Origin: an uncultured Paenibacillaceae bacterium
GTDB taxonomy: Bacteria; Bacillota; Bacilli; Paenibacillales; K13
Direction: 5' to 3'
DNA: 64,000 nt
NCBI GenBank assembly: GCA_913056365.1
Contig: CAJXLT010000001.1
Span: 496,001 to 560,000 of the forward strand
Shown: piece after piece, positions 18,506 through 26,591 of the stretch
Position numbering within the stretch: the first letter of the stretch is position 1
Layout: each line of letters starts with the position of its first letter
The notes under the pieces: model-generated
What the model saw: the letters and a program-made list of their open reading frames with translations, nothing else
The model's database searches: none
Told to the model about the DNA's origin: nothing
Made by a program: the position numbers and the translations under genes

Positions 18506-19136
18506 AGGACTACTGTTCGCTGCCGGAGATGAGGGGCTTGATGCAAAGCAGATTGCTGCTGTGCTGGAGCAGCCTTCGGCAACAGTAGACGACTTGATGC
18601 ATGAATTGCAGAAGGATTATCGTAGTAAGCAGCGCGGCATTCAGATTATGGAGATTGCTGGCGTGTATCAGATGACGACCTTGCCTGAGCATGCCGTATA
18701 CTTCCAGAAGCTTGCTGCCTCGCCGACTCGCGCTTCCTTGTCGCAAGCAGCGTTAGAGGTGCTGTCCATTGTCGCATATAGGCAGCCGATTACGAGAATA
18801 GATGTAGAGGAAATTCGCGGCGTCAAGTCAGATCGTTCGATCCAGACGTTAGTCGCCAAACATTTAATACAGGAAGTAGCGCGCGCTGATGTAATTGGTC
18901 GACCGATATTGTACGGGACGACGAAGCTCTTCCTCGATTATTTCGGCTTGAACAGCCTTGGCGAATTGCCGAATGCCGAGGAGTTTGACAGTGATTCCTT
19001 GCTAGAAGAAGAGACGCGTCTGCTGTTCGAGAAGCTAGATGCGAAGCAGATGACGATTGACGATATGGATGGAAAAGAGACCGTGGAACAGCAACATGCA
19101 GAGGTGATATTACCTTCTGAAAATGATGAACGCTAG
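18474..19136 (+). CDS. scpB: Segregation and condensation protein B
   Basis: The winged-helix partner of ScpA. The 220-residue product has two tandem winged-helix domains, with IIEGLLFAAGDEGL at the start and the signature ALEVLSIVAYRQPITR-IDVEEIRGVKSD in the second domain, then an acidic tail. The ATG at 18474 follows GAAGGAG and lies inside scpA, so the two are translationally coupled through a 32-base overlap. Confidence 0.95.
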   Translation: MKYPQMKSIIEGLLFAAGDEGLDAKQIAAVLEQPSATVDDLMHELQKDYRSKQRGIQIMEIAGVYQMTTLPEHAVYFQKLAASPTRASLSQAALEVLSIVAYRQPITRIDVEEIRGVKSDRSIQTLVAKHLIQEVARADVIGRPILYGTTKLFLDYFGLNSLGELPNAEEFDSDSLLEEETRLLFEKLDAKQMTIDDMDGKETVEQQHAEVILPSENDER

Positions 19137-19203
19137 TACTTTCATCCTTGAATCATAGTTGATGTGACAATCCGTGCATGAACAAGCATATGTCTGCACA
19201 AGC

Positions 19204-19246
19204 TAAACCCGATGATCCTTGCTGTATGGGATTTCGGGTTTTTTTG
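19204..19246 (+). terminator. Terminator after scpB
   Basis: AAACCCGA and ATCC (19205-19218) pair with GGAT and TCGGGTTT (19228-19241), with short bulges, then a run of Ts to 19245. It ends the scpAB transcript before the DUF2953 gene. Confidence 0.75.
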
Positions 19247-19283
19247 GCGGATTGGCGAGTAAGTCCGAGGGGCGGATGTTCGA

Positions 19284-19964
19284 ATGAAGTGGATAGCAAT
19301 CGCAGTAGCGATCTTAGTCGTGAAGTGGATCATACTCAATAGCAAGGTCTACATTTCGCTGCATGTGGAACGGCATGGGAATAACGATCGGATTCTTGTT
19401 TTCTCGAAGTTCATGTTTGGTCTGATCCGGTATACATACGAAGTGCCATCTATACAATTTAAAGGGATTATGCAAGGTGCGGATGTGAAAGTTAAGGAGG
19501 AACAGGACGCCAATGGAGAGCAGCGCACAACAGCGAATCGGCAACGTGTCGATGCCAGTGATGTGCTTCACTTCTTCGACAGAACGAAGCGTATTCTGAA
19601 TCGTACGGTTTCCCTAACTAGATGGGTCCGTCAGACACTCACATACTTCCGGTGTACGGAGCTGAGATGGCGAACGTCAGTCGGATTGGATGATGCGGCA
19701 GACACAGCGATTACAACAGGTGCCATATGGGGACTGAAATCTTCGATCCTCGGACTGCTCTTTCAATTTGTCCGATTAGATACACGTCCGCAGCTCGATG
19801 TGCTGCCAGCTTATCATCAACAACAGTTTACTACGGATCTGACCGCTACAGTTCATACGAAGCTATGGCGGTTACTTGCGGCAGGTATGAGACTGTTGCG
19901 CCGTATGCGCAAGCTGAAGTTGAACAGGAAGAGCTGGAAGCAGGCGTTGTCACCTCGTGTATAA
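19284..19964 (+). CDS. DUF2953 domain protein (YtfI-like)
   Basis: A 226-residue protein with one N-terminal membrane helix (WIAIAVAILVVKWIIL) followed by a beta-rich stretch and two basic, tryptophan-containing segments (TELRWRTSVGLDDAADTA). The pattern and the position directly before ytfJ match B. subtilis YtfI, which carries DUF2953 and is linked with sporulation. Its biochemical role is unknown. The ATG at 19284 has only a weak GAGGGGCGG site at 11 bases. The next 98 bases hold a likely forespore promoter for ytfJ. Confidence 0.7.
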   Translation: MKWIAIAVAILVVKWIILNSKVYISLHVERHGNNDRILVFSKFMFGLIRYTYEVPSIQFKGIMQGADVKVKEEQDANGEQRTTANRQRVDASDVLHFFDRTKRILNRTVSLTRWVRQTLTYFRCTELRWRTSVGLDDAADTAITTGAIWGLKSSILGLLFQFVRLDTRPQLDVLPAYHQQQFTTDLTATVHTKLWRLLAAGMRLLRRMRKLKLNRKSWKQALSPRV

Positions 19965-19986
19965 AGCAAGTCAGTATGCTCGGTGA

Positions 19987-20016
19987 GCATAAATCATGGA
20001 TGGGGCGTACACAATA
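19987..20016 (+). promoter_or_regulatory. Possible forespore (sigma-F/G) promoter of ytfJ
   Basis: GCATA (19987-19991), an 18-base spacer and CACAATA (20010-20016) fit GNATR / CATNNTA with one mismatch. B. subtilis ytfJ is expressed in the forespore, which agrees. It lies 46 bases before the ytfJ start. Confidence 0.45.
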
Positions 20017-20062
20017 AAGCGTGATCGGTTAGTGATAAGCATGATCAGAAGGAGGGGTTAGC

Positions 20063-20584
20063 GTGAATGAGCATCCGATTCAAGGTCTTATGCAGACGGC
20101 GATGGAAAATATTAAGGAAATGGTCGATGTTAACACCATCGTGGGCGATCCGGTAGAGACGCCTGACGGCAGCAGTGTCATCTTGCCGATCTCGAAGGTC
20201 GGCTTCGGGTTTGCGGCAGGCGGCAGTGATTACGTGATGGATAAAGAGAAGGACCAGCAAGCTAATCAAGGTGACGGCGGCGGTATGAATGCACAGATAG
20301 CACCGCCGTTCGGCGGCGGCAGCGGCGGCGGTGTATCGATCACCCCGATCGCCTTCCTTGTCGTGAACACAGACGGTGTGAAGGTTGTGCCGCTCGACAA
20401 CAACACGCATCTGCTCGAGCGTATCATCGATGCAACACCAGGTATGGTCGACAAGATTCAGATGATGATGAAGAGTCGCGGTCAAGGCCAAGGTCAACAG
20501 CTGCAAGGCAATCAGCCGATGAATCAGCAGCAGATGAACCAGCAGCAACAAGGCAACATGCAGTCGAACAATTACACGGTGTAA
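20063..20584 (+). CDS. ytfJ: Spore protein GerW/YtfJ
   Basis: A 173-residue member of the GerW family, required in B. subtilis for normal germination with L-alanine. Features are the N-terminal HPIQGLMQTAMENIKEMVD, the glycine-rich centre (FGFAAGGSD and FGGGSGGGVSITPIAFLVV) and a glutamine/methionine-rich tail (about residues 145-168) that is more repetitive than usual. Start is the GTG at 20063 behind AGAAGGAGGGG. Followed by a strong hairpin. Confidence 0.88.
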   Translation: MNEHPIQGLMQTAMENIKEMVDVNTIVGDPVETPDGSSVILPISKVGFGFAAGGSDYVMDKEKDQQANQGDGGGMNAQIAPPFGGGSGGGVSITPIAFLVVNTDGVKVVPLDNNTHLLERIIDATPGMVDKIQMMMKSRGQGQGQQLQGNQPMNQQQMNQQQQGNMQSNNYTV

Positions 20585-20597
20585 GGGTCGTATGGAT

Positions 20598-20640
20598 AAG
20601 GTCTGCCGTTCTCTGATTGGAGAATGGCAGACCTTGTTCA
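20598..20640. terminator. Bidirectional terminator hairpin between ytfJ and lipoprotein gene
   Basis: AAGGTCTGCC (20598-20607) and GGCAGACCTT (20626-20635) form a perfect ten-base stem, extended inside by TTCTC and GAGAA. It lies between convergent genes and can end both transcripts. The T-run is short on the plus side. Confidence 0.65.
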
Positions 20641-20645
20641 CATGC

Positions 20646-21239
20646 TTACTTGATGCTGGAATGCAGGCGGTTCTGGAACTCTGACTTATTCATAGGCTGT
20701 ATATCTTGTAATTTATACTTATCTGGAGCAACATGTGCAATTTGACCGGACTTAAGCTTGAACTTTCCGAAGATTTCACCGATTGCAACATAAGCATTGT
20801 CAGTTTGGGGACCGTGGAATTGTTGTAAGGCTAAGAAGTAGTTCTCGCCAGGTTTCATGACACGAACACCTTCGAAAGCTAACTCCAATTTTCTGCCGTC
20901 CTTCGTATCCGTTCCATCCAACTTAGGTTCATAAACGCCGCCTGTTTCAATGACTTGAAGTATATCTCCCCTGTGGGTACTCCCTTTATGAGACGCTAAT
21001 ACTTTCACATTGGAAAGAGTGAACGGCATTTGATGATGTGTAATGACGTGTTGCTCTAATACTTCAACCTCGACGACTTCAGTTGCCTCTGAGACAACAT
21101 GATCCAGAGAATGATATTGCTTTGAAATCGAGAATTGACCATTTATGATTTCAATGTTGCTCTCATCCTTCGAGCATCCTGCTAACAATGAGAGTAAGCA
21201 GAGGAGAGTAACTCCGATATGGAAGCGTGTAGGATTCAT
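20646..21239 (-). CDS. Putative lipoprotein
   Basis: A 197-residue exported lipoprotein of unknown function. The signal peptide ends in the lipobox LLAGC (Cys at about residue 22), so the mature protein is anchored to the outer face of the membrane. The mature part is mainly beta, with paired segments such as VEVEVLEQHVITHH and LQVIETGGVYEPK, and resembles small Bacillales lipoproteins with no assigned role. The ATG at 21239 follows GAGGAG; a frame from 21251 exists. That ribosome binding site overlaps the stop of a 53-residue membrane peptide upstream, suggesting co-expression. Confidence 0.7.
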   Translation of the reverse strand: MNPTRFHIGVTLLCLLSLLAGCSKDESNIEIINGQFSISKQYHSLDHVVSEATEVVEVEVLEQHVITHHQMPFTLSNVKVLASHKGSTHRGDILQVIETGGVYEPKLDGTDTKDGRKLELAFEGVRVMKPGENYFLALQQFHGPQTDNAYVAIGEIFGKFKLKSGQIAHVAPDKYKLQDIQPMNKSEFQNRLHSSIK

Positions 21240-21247
21240 TTTTCTCC

Positions 21248-21409
21248 TCATTTATGAACCCATTTCTTGAACAAGCACTTGACCAGATTATATAGATTTT
21301 GATAAAAATCACTTAGAAATGTAGAAGTGAACTTGCGCACTATTGAAAAAAATATAGCGCTGAGACTAATAAACATTAATATGGCGAGTGACAGTTGGAT
21401 TGTATCCAT
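21248..21409 (-). CDS. Small single-pass membrane peptide (53 aa)
   Basis: A short gene found by reading the minus strand upstream of the lipoprotein. It starts with ATG at 21409 behind AAAGGTGA at five bases. The product has a hydrophobic helix at residues 5-24 (QLSLAILMFISLSAIFFSIV) and a basic C-terminal tail (VKCLFKKWVHK). It stops at TGA overlapping the ribosome binding site of the lipoprotein gene (TGAGGAG), the arrangement of a coupled two-gene operon. No family was recognised. It could be a membrane partner of the lipoprotein, a leader peptide or a small toxin-like peptide; the first fits the coupling best. Confidence 0.55.
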   Translation of the reverse strand: MDTIQLSLAILMFISLSAIFFSIVRKFTSTFLSDFYQNLYNLVKCLFKKWVHK

Positions 21410-21997
21410 GAAATCACCTTTCAGCTTATTAGATTTCTTGCGGGTGAAGTGAACTTGGTGCGATGATGATATTGACTCGGGACTCGGTGCTCTCTGTCAG
21501 TGTATCAGATTCTGATATGATCGGGAATGATATAGTAAAAAAACGGGAGAACGCCCTAGACAGGGCGTCACCCCGATCATCTCTCATAGTTGAACGATTG
21601 TTAGTTCCATAGACTATATTGCTTAGATCCAGCAGAAGCTTGCAAATAATCTGTACAAGGTGAAATGTGCTGATTTGCTATAAATTCCTACGAAAGTGCA
21701 GGCTTTGCTGGTACTATAGAGCGGATTTCTCGGAATACCTGCGAATGTGCATCTTTCAAATGCTGATATGCCCATATACGCTAACTGAGGTGTGAAAGCA
21801 TGTATTTTCGCAGTTTTTTGCTAGATCGAGCGCAGTTTGCAGGTGAATACCTGCACTTTTGCATGTAGTCATGCATACTACCGAATTACTCGTGAGAAGT
21901 AGTACCGCGTTAAGTAGTTTCTTTCATCAGTTCTCATGATAAGTAGCACACATGGCGAGTTTCTTTCCTCTAACAGCTCACAATAGAAATAAAGAGA
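21410..21997. repeat. Gene-free region with terminator and interspersed repeats
   Basis: 588 bases without a convincing gene. About 21410-21530 is the probable promoter region of the membrane peptide/lipoprotein pair. A terminator is at 21537-21575. From about 21640 to 21880 the sequence carries relatives of the short repeat seen at 5.3 and 55.6 kb: GAAAGTGCAGGCTTTGCTGG, ATACCTGCGAATGTGCATC, AGCATGTATTTTCGCAG and ATACCTGCACTTTTGCATGT. They occur in alternating orientation. Confidence 0.5.
21537..21575 (-). terminator. Intrinsic terminator on the minus strand
   Basis: On the minus strand CGGG and ACGCCCT pair with AGGGCGT and CCCG around a GTCT loop, followed by seven Ts (plus-strand As 21537-21543). 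It would end transcription coming from the mannanase gene about 420 bases upstream, leaving a long 3' untranslated region. Confidence 0.75.
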
Positions 21998-23386
21998 TTA
22001 CTGGAAGACAGTACTCTTCTGCGAAGTTTGCTGCAGTCCGTTCGGGCCGTTGACGACGGTGTTGCCCCAATTGGACAAGCTGGTGCCTGCCATGTCATTG
22101 GCCAAGTCCAAGTATTCAACGCCTCCGCTGTTGCCATGCCACGACCAAGCGAGCCAGCCGACATTGCGCTGCTCTGAATAGCTCAGGATGGCGGCTTCAT
22201 CGACATCGCCACTCGAATGCTGGAAGCCGAATTCGCCAATAAGGAGCGCCAGTCCTTGATTGAGCACGCCGTCCATATTGTTCTGAATCGTAGTGGCATC
22301 CGATCCGGCATATTCGTACATATGGATGGAGAACATCGTATTGCCGAGCGGATCAGCATCGAACACGTCTTGACCATAGTCATGAATGGAAGCCGGGTAT
22401 TGGCCCCATCCAGCACCGTCGACGATCAATGTATGTGTAAGTCCGGCATCGCGAAGCTTGGGGATTGCTTGCTTGTAGCCATCCGCCCATGCTGAGCCGC
22501 TCCAAGAACCAAACCACTCATTGGCGATATTGATGATGACGGTGTCTTCCTTGCCGATCAGCGCATTCTTAATGTCAATCCAGTAATCGACCGCTGCATT
22601 CAGATCGGATTGATTGTCACTGCCAGTAGCATCGTGCACCTCTAGCACAGCAATCATCTCATGTTGCTCCAGCAGAGAGATGACATTGCTGACTTCACTT
22701 GCGCTGTCGCGTGTCCATTGAACGCCATTGGACAGGACTACACGCACGGTGTTAGCACCTGTAGCTGCTATCGCAGGTATGGCACTGTTCAGATCATTCT
22801 TATACCATGTATGAGCATGGTTGATTCCGCGCATGACGAATGGATTGCCGTTCGCATCGTACAAGGTCGTTCCGCTAATATAGAAGCCGTCAGCAGGTTC
22901 GCCGGGATCAGTCGGGTCTGTCGGGTCTGTCGGGTCTGTTGGATCAGTAGGTTCCTCCTCATAGAGCTCCCACACTCCCCATTGACCCGTTGTGCCTGGT
23001 ATCTGGTTCTGCGTCCACCATCTTGCGAGCCAGAGCTGCCCGTTATAGGTGACGATGTCTCCGGTATCATAGATCGTATTCGCATTCCATGCGGGGTATG
23101 TGGAATCGTCAGGGTCGTTCTCATTATTACCCGGATCATCTGGCTCCTCGTCGACTACACGCCAAGGTCCCCATTGATCAGCGCCTGGCTCCTGATTCTG
23201 TGTCCACCACTGGGCCTGCCACAATTGACTGTTGTAGGAGACGATCTCACCACCGGTATAAATCGTATTCGCATTCCAAGCTGGATAGTCAGCTGCTTTC
23301 GCAACTGGAGCTGCAGATATGAGTCCACCACCCAACACGACAGCTAGGCACAACAGCAGCAGAAAGCTGATTTTTATTGATTTCAT
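21998..23386 (-). CDS. Secreted GH5 beta-mannanase with two CBM5/12 modules
   Basis: A 462-residue extracellular endo-beta-1,4-mannanase. In order: signal peptide (1-31, ending KAA), carbohydrate-binding module 5/12 at about 34-78 (YPAWNANTIYTGGEIVSY and WWTQNQEPGADQWGPW), a second at about 98-142, an acidic (TDP)n linker at 146-162, then a GH5 domain from about 167. The GH5 part matches the subfamily 8 mannanases of alkaliphilic bacilli: RGINHAHTWYKN, general acid Glu290 in NIANEW and nucleophile Glu385 in IGEFG. The ATG at 23386 has GAGGTG at nine bases. It should degrade plant mannan, though CBM5/12 often binds chitin or cellulose. It is not in an operon. Confidence 0.9.
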   Translation of the reverse strand: MKSIKISFLLLLCLAVVLGGGLISAAPVAKAADYPAWNANTIYTGGEIVSYNSQLWQAQWWTQNQEPGADQWGPWRVVDEEPDDPGNNENDPDDSTYPAWNANTIYDTGDIVTYNGQLWLARWWTQNQIPGTTGQWGVWELYEEEPTDPTDPTDPTDPTDPGEPADGFYISGTTLYDANGNPFVMRGINHAHTWYKNDLNSAIPAIAATGANTVRVVLSNGVQWTRDSASEVSNVISLLEQHEMIAVLEVHDATGSDNQSDLNAAVDYWIDIKNALIGKEDTVIINIANEWFGSWSGSAWADGYKQAIPKLRDAGLTHTLIVDGAGWGQYPASIHDYGQDVFDADPLGNTMFSIHMYEYAGSDATTIQNNMDGVLNQGLALLIGEFGFQHSSGDVDEAAILSYSEQRNVGWLAWSWHGNSGGVEYLDLANDMAGTSLSNWGNTVVNGPNGLQQTSQKSTVFQ

Positions 23387-23782
23387 CCTAACGAACACCT
23401 CACAACTATTGGATTTATTTTGATCACTTCTTCAGGAAAAATTGTATATAACCTCCCCTCATAGTTATTGGAGAAGTGTCAAAATCGGTAGAATGAAAAC
23501 CCTTACATAAGGATGCATAGTTTAAAATGTGATTCATTCTATGAATGGGTTCTCTTAGGATGGGAAGAGTATCGTGCTGCAAGTATGAGGTCTAATAGAA
23601 GGTGTGTAATCCGATCTGAGTTATCTATATGTTATTTATTTATTATAACAAAATAATAACAAAAACTAACTGTCTTGACAAGCATAATGTTTGATTCCCT
23701 CTTACGAGCGGTATGTGCATACGAAACAGCCGACTATGTATGACGCTTAGGCATAGTCAGCAACTTGGCATAGTCGTCTAAA
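23387..23782. other. Intergenic region between mannanase and subtilase genes
   Basis: 396 bases, AT-rich around 23620-23680. It holds the upstream region of the mannanase (to the left) and the 3' end of the subtilase transcript (to the right). GACTATG (about 23731-23737) and CATAGTC (about 23753-23759) form a small inverted repeat near the subtilase stop. No promoter could be assigned with confidence and no gene was seen. Confidence 0.4.
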
Positions 23783-24946
23783 TCAATCCTTGCCGGACCG
23801 AACTGCTCGATTGGCATTGATCCTTCCATATACCCAATGCATGCCTGTCCCAAGTATAGGGTCAGCAGTCGATACAATAACGCTGCGTATTTCCTCGTTG
23901 CGTCTGCCTTGGGAAGCAAGAAGCGCAGCGAGTCCAGCAACATGCGGGGCAGCCATGGAAGTTCCACTTAGATAAGCGTAGTTGCCGTTCAGGAAGGTAG
24001 ATAATATTTCTGAGCCTGGCGCAGCGACATCGACCCATTCCCCGTAATTGGAAAAAATTGATTTGCGGTCATGTTCATTCACGGCAGCGACAGCAATGAC
24101 ATCGGAGTAGGCAGCTGGATAGATGGGTGTACGGCTGTTATCATTGCCGACTCCGGCTACAACGACGGCTCCCAGACTACAAGCATAGGTAATAGCACGC
24201 TGTAACAAATTGGAATTATACGGTGCTCCTAAGCTAAGATTAATGACTTGTGCACCTTGTTGTGCGGCAAATATAATTCCTCGAGCTACTTGGTCAAGTG
24301 TTCCGGTACCGGACTGATCGAGGACACGCACAGGCAGGATGGAAGCAGCAGGTGCTATACCAGCAATTCCTAACCGGTTGTTGGTCACAGCTGCGGCAAT
24401 GCCAGCGACATGCGTACCGTGACCATTCGGATCACTTTGGACTGGACCGTTCGAGACGAAGTCGTAACCGCCTGCCAGCTTGTCTGACAAATCTGGATGA
24501 TCTGTCTGAATCCCTGTATCAACGATAGCGATGCGGATGTCTGTGCTGCTAGTTGTGAGTTCCCAAGCTTCCGGTGCATGGATGAGCTGTGGACCATATT
24601 GGTATGTGGAAAAGTGTGGGTCATTCGGGGTGACATCTAGCGCATGAAACCGATAGTTCGGTTCAGCATAGTCGATCTCTACAAGTTTCAAGTATGTTTG
24701 CAGCGCTTGTTCTACAGACTGCTTGGTACGAAGTAAGACGAAGCCTATCGTATCATCTGTAAGCAGCACTTCACATTGGCGGTCCTTATGAATTTCGGCT
24801 ATACGGTTAGAAGCTGTATCTGCATGAAACTGGACAATAAGCTGATTAGGGACAATCTCATCCGATTCGTCACCGATTGACCGCACGTACCGCCACAGTG
24901 CCGCGCAGGCCAAGATGACGACGAGTAAACCTATAATCCATATCAA
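23783..24946 (-). CDS. Membrane-anchored subtilisin-like serine protease (S8)
   Basis: A 387-residue protease. Residues 2-19 form a signal anchor or signal peptide without an obvious cleavage site, followed by an I9-like propeptide region (30-95, QLIVQFHADTASN to IDYAEPNYRF) and the S8 domain with the triad Asp143 (IVDTG), His176 (NGHGTHVAG) and Ser330 (GTSMAAPH). Asn at the oxyanion position is in GVGNDN. The start is TTG at 24946, chosen because AAGGAGGG lies six bases upstream; an overlapping ATG is out of frame. The ribosome binding site is partly inside a 13-base inverted repeat. Role probably cell-surface or secreted protein turnover. Confidence 0.9.
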   Translation of the reverse strand: MIWIIGLLVVILACAALWRYVRSIGDESDEIVPNQLIVQFHADTASNRIAEIHKDRQCEVLLTDDTIGFVLLRTKQSVEQALQTYLKLVEIDYAEPNYRFHALDVTPNDPHFSTYQYGPQLIHAPEAWELTTSSTDIRIAIVDTGIQTDHPDLSDKLAGGYDFVSNGPVQSDPNGHGTHVAGIAAAVTNNRLGIAGIAPAASILPVRVLDQSGTGTLDQVARGIIFAAQQGAQVINLSLGAPYNSNLLQRAITYACSLGAVVVAGVGNDNSRTPIYPAAYSDVIAVAAVNEHDRKSIFSNYGEWVDVAAPGSEILSTFLNGNYAYLSGTSMAAPHVAGLAALLASQGRRNEEIRSVIVSTADPILGTGMHWVYGRINANRAVRSGKD

Positions 24947-24956
24947 TCGGTACCCT

Positions 24957-24993
24957 CCTTATTTCATAGGATTTAGCATTCTATGAAATAAGG
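24957..24993. promoter_or_regulatory. Inverted repeat overlapping the subtilase ribosome binding site
   Basis: CCTTATTTCATAG (24957-24969) and CTATGAAATAAGG (24981-24993) are perfect complements around an 11-base loop. On the subtilase mRNA the descending arm ends in AAGG, the first part of AAGGAGGG, so the folded RNA could hide the ribosome binding site. It may alternatively be a DNA operator. Confidence 0.55.
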
Positions 24994-25274
24994 GACAAGA
25001 ATGTTCAAGATGGTTGACAAAATATGCAGAAATCCTTGTGCATTCGCAATGATTAGAGTTTCAGATATGCCGCTGGTGATAGTTGTTGTCGAATCGACTC
25101 AAGCTGTGCGATTTCCCGAGAAATAGCTAGCGCATCCAGAGGTTATTGCTCAGCTTCCGAGCAGATAAACTTCATAAGGAATAGCGCCTGAGAATGGCTG
25201 TTGCGTGCCGCACTCAGGCGCTATTAGTTTGAGCAATGTTCCGTTCACGTCATCTAGGTGACAGTTGCTATAAG
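24994..25274. repeat. Intergenic region with a perfect 13-base inverted repeat
   Basis: AATAGCGCCTGAG (25180-25192) and CTCAGGCGCTATT (25213-25225) are perfect complements around a 20-base loop. There is no clear T-run on either side, so it is a weak terminator for the minus-strand isomerase gene or another structured element. With the preceding inverted repeat this covers the 328-base gap before the isomerase. No gene was seen. Confidence 0.5.
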
Positions 25275-26111
25275 CTACAATCCAACGCTGTTGAATACTT
25301 GATCGAAGCCAGTTTTGGAACGGGCCATCAGATCTTCTATAGAGGCAGTTGGCGATTCCGGCGTCAGCACTTCTTGTGCGACGACGCCCTGATAACCGAT
25401 ATCCGCCAGTGCACGCAAGAAGCCGCTCAGATCGATCACGCCTTCTCCAGGATACAAGCGATTGTTGTCCAGCACTTCCGCTACGGGGACATCAGGTGCG
25501 TCATTGATATGCACGTGGACGATTTGCTCGGGCTTGAGCGCATGGATATCCTTCACTGTGCCGCCTGTCGTGTACCAATGATAAGCATCGAACAATAAGC
25601 CCAAATTTGGCGCGTGTATCGCATCGATCCAGTCGAGCGTCTCTTCCATCGTCCAGATGAACGGATTCGTCCAACGGGTGCGAAGGTGATGCGGACCGAC
25701 GAATTCGAGTCCTAATCGAATGCCATAAGCATCGAGAATGTCTGCGCATATACGCATTCGACGTGTTGCCAAAGCCATGAAATGCGCAGAAGGCAAATCG
25801 GTAGAAGGTAATATATACGTGCAGCAGCTCGTACATCCGAGCGCAGCTGCTGCTTCAGCCGCTGCTACAAGAGTTGGAAGACCGGAGCGGAAGGCATCAT
25901 CATCTGCGCGCCATTCTACAGGAAGTCCGATGGCTCCGATCGCCATTTGATTGGATTCCAGCAATTCCTTCGCTTGCTCCAGTCCGTTCCGTTCAATCAA
26001 GCCCAACGCATTAATGTCCACAGCCTCAAATCCGGCTTGTGATGCCAGCTTGATCCAACGTTCCTCACTCTCGATCGTCCCGAATCCGGCGTGTGTCAAT
26101 CCTCGTAACAT
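25275..26111 (-). CDS. Sugar phosphate isomerase/epimerase (TIM barrel)
   Basis: A 278-residue AP-endonuclease-2-type TIM barrel, a family of metal-dependent isomerases, epimerases and dehydratases acting on sugars and inositols. Metal-ligand positions are visible in LGLEFVGPH (Glu), LLFDAYHWY (Asp and His), HVHINDA (His) and the closing AQEVLTP (Glu). GGGAGGA lies seven bases before the ATG at 26111; the ATG at 26117 is too close to it. An oxidoreductase of the Gfo/Idh/MocA family and an AraC regulator lie upstream, a common carbohydrate-use grouping. Substrate unknown. Confidence 0.8.
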   Translation of the reverse strand: MLRGLTHAGFGTIESEERWIKLASQAGFEAVDINALGLIERNGLEQAKELLESNQMAIGAIGLPVEWRADDDAFRSGLPTLVAAAEAAAALGCTSCCTYILPSTDLPSAHFMALATRRMRICADILDAYGIRLGLEFVGPHHLRTRWTNPFIWTMEETLDWIDAIHAPNLGLLFDAYHWYTTGGTVKDIHALKPEQIVHVHINDAPDVPVAEVLDNNRLYPGEGVIDLSGFLRALADIGYQGVVAQEVLTPESPTASIEDLMARSKTGFDQVFNSVGL

Positions 26112-26591
26112 GGTCATTCCTCCCGATTGGTGTATGTCTCTAATTGTTCAGTTTTGTGAACATGCTGCTCTTGTATACCCGTGCGTACGCTGCATGAATC
26201 ACGCATGGAGATTGATTGCTGCACATGTGATTGCGTACGCTGTGTTAATCATAGCGTGAAGCGTGCAGAAGCGGTGATGTGCGCGCTGAAACTATGATGG
26301 TGATGTGCTGGAACGTTGCTGTGCGTGCCTCAACGATGACGTGACGCGATAACGGGAATTTCCGGTCTTATCATTGTCCAAATGTGTCACTCGATCGGAA
26401 TAGCGGAATTAATCGGTCTTATTCATGGCATCGGCAGAGTGATTCACCGTGATCCTCGCGAATAAGACCAAATGGTTCTCTTATTTACCTAGCACTCACG
26501 ACTAACCGATGAATAAAGGGAACAAGTTCCGCTAATCCACTAATCTGCTATGATATGCAGCACTTGACATGAATCCGACACAGGATTATGG
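26112..26591. repeat. Intergenic region with G/C-rich and A/T-rich short repeats
   Basis: 480 bases with no gene. 26220-26340 repeats short GTGATGTGC, GCGTGAAGCGTGC and GATGACGTGACGC words. From 26340 to 26530 a second theme appears: CGGGAATTTCCGGTCTTATC, CGGAATTAATCGGTCTTATT, GCGAATAAGACCAAATGGTTC (inverted) and CTCTTATTT. This resembles intergenic repeats built on AATAAGACC/GGTCTTATT. It differs from the TGCATTTTGTAC family elsewhere. Confidence 0.45.

Noticed and set aside
20045-20641. Minus-strand open frame (198 aa) opposite ytfJ
   Set aside because: Histidine/leucine-rich low-complexity product caused by the antisense of ytfJ's Gln/Met repeats.
22661-23347. Plus-strand open frame (228 aa) opposite the mannanase
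   Set aside because: Lies wholly antisense to a clear GH5/CBM gene, and its Cys- and Arg-rich product reflects the antisense of the linker repeats.
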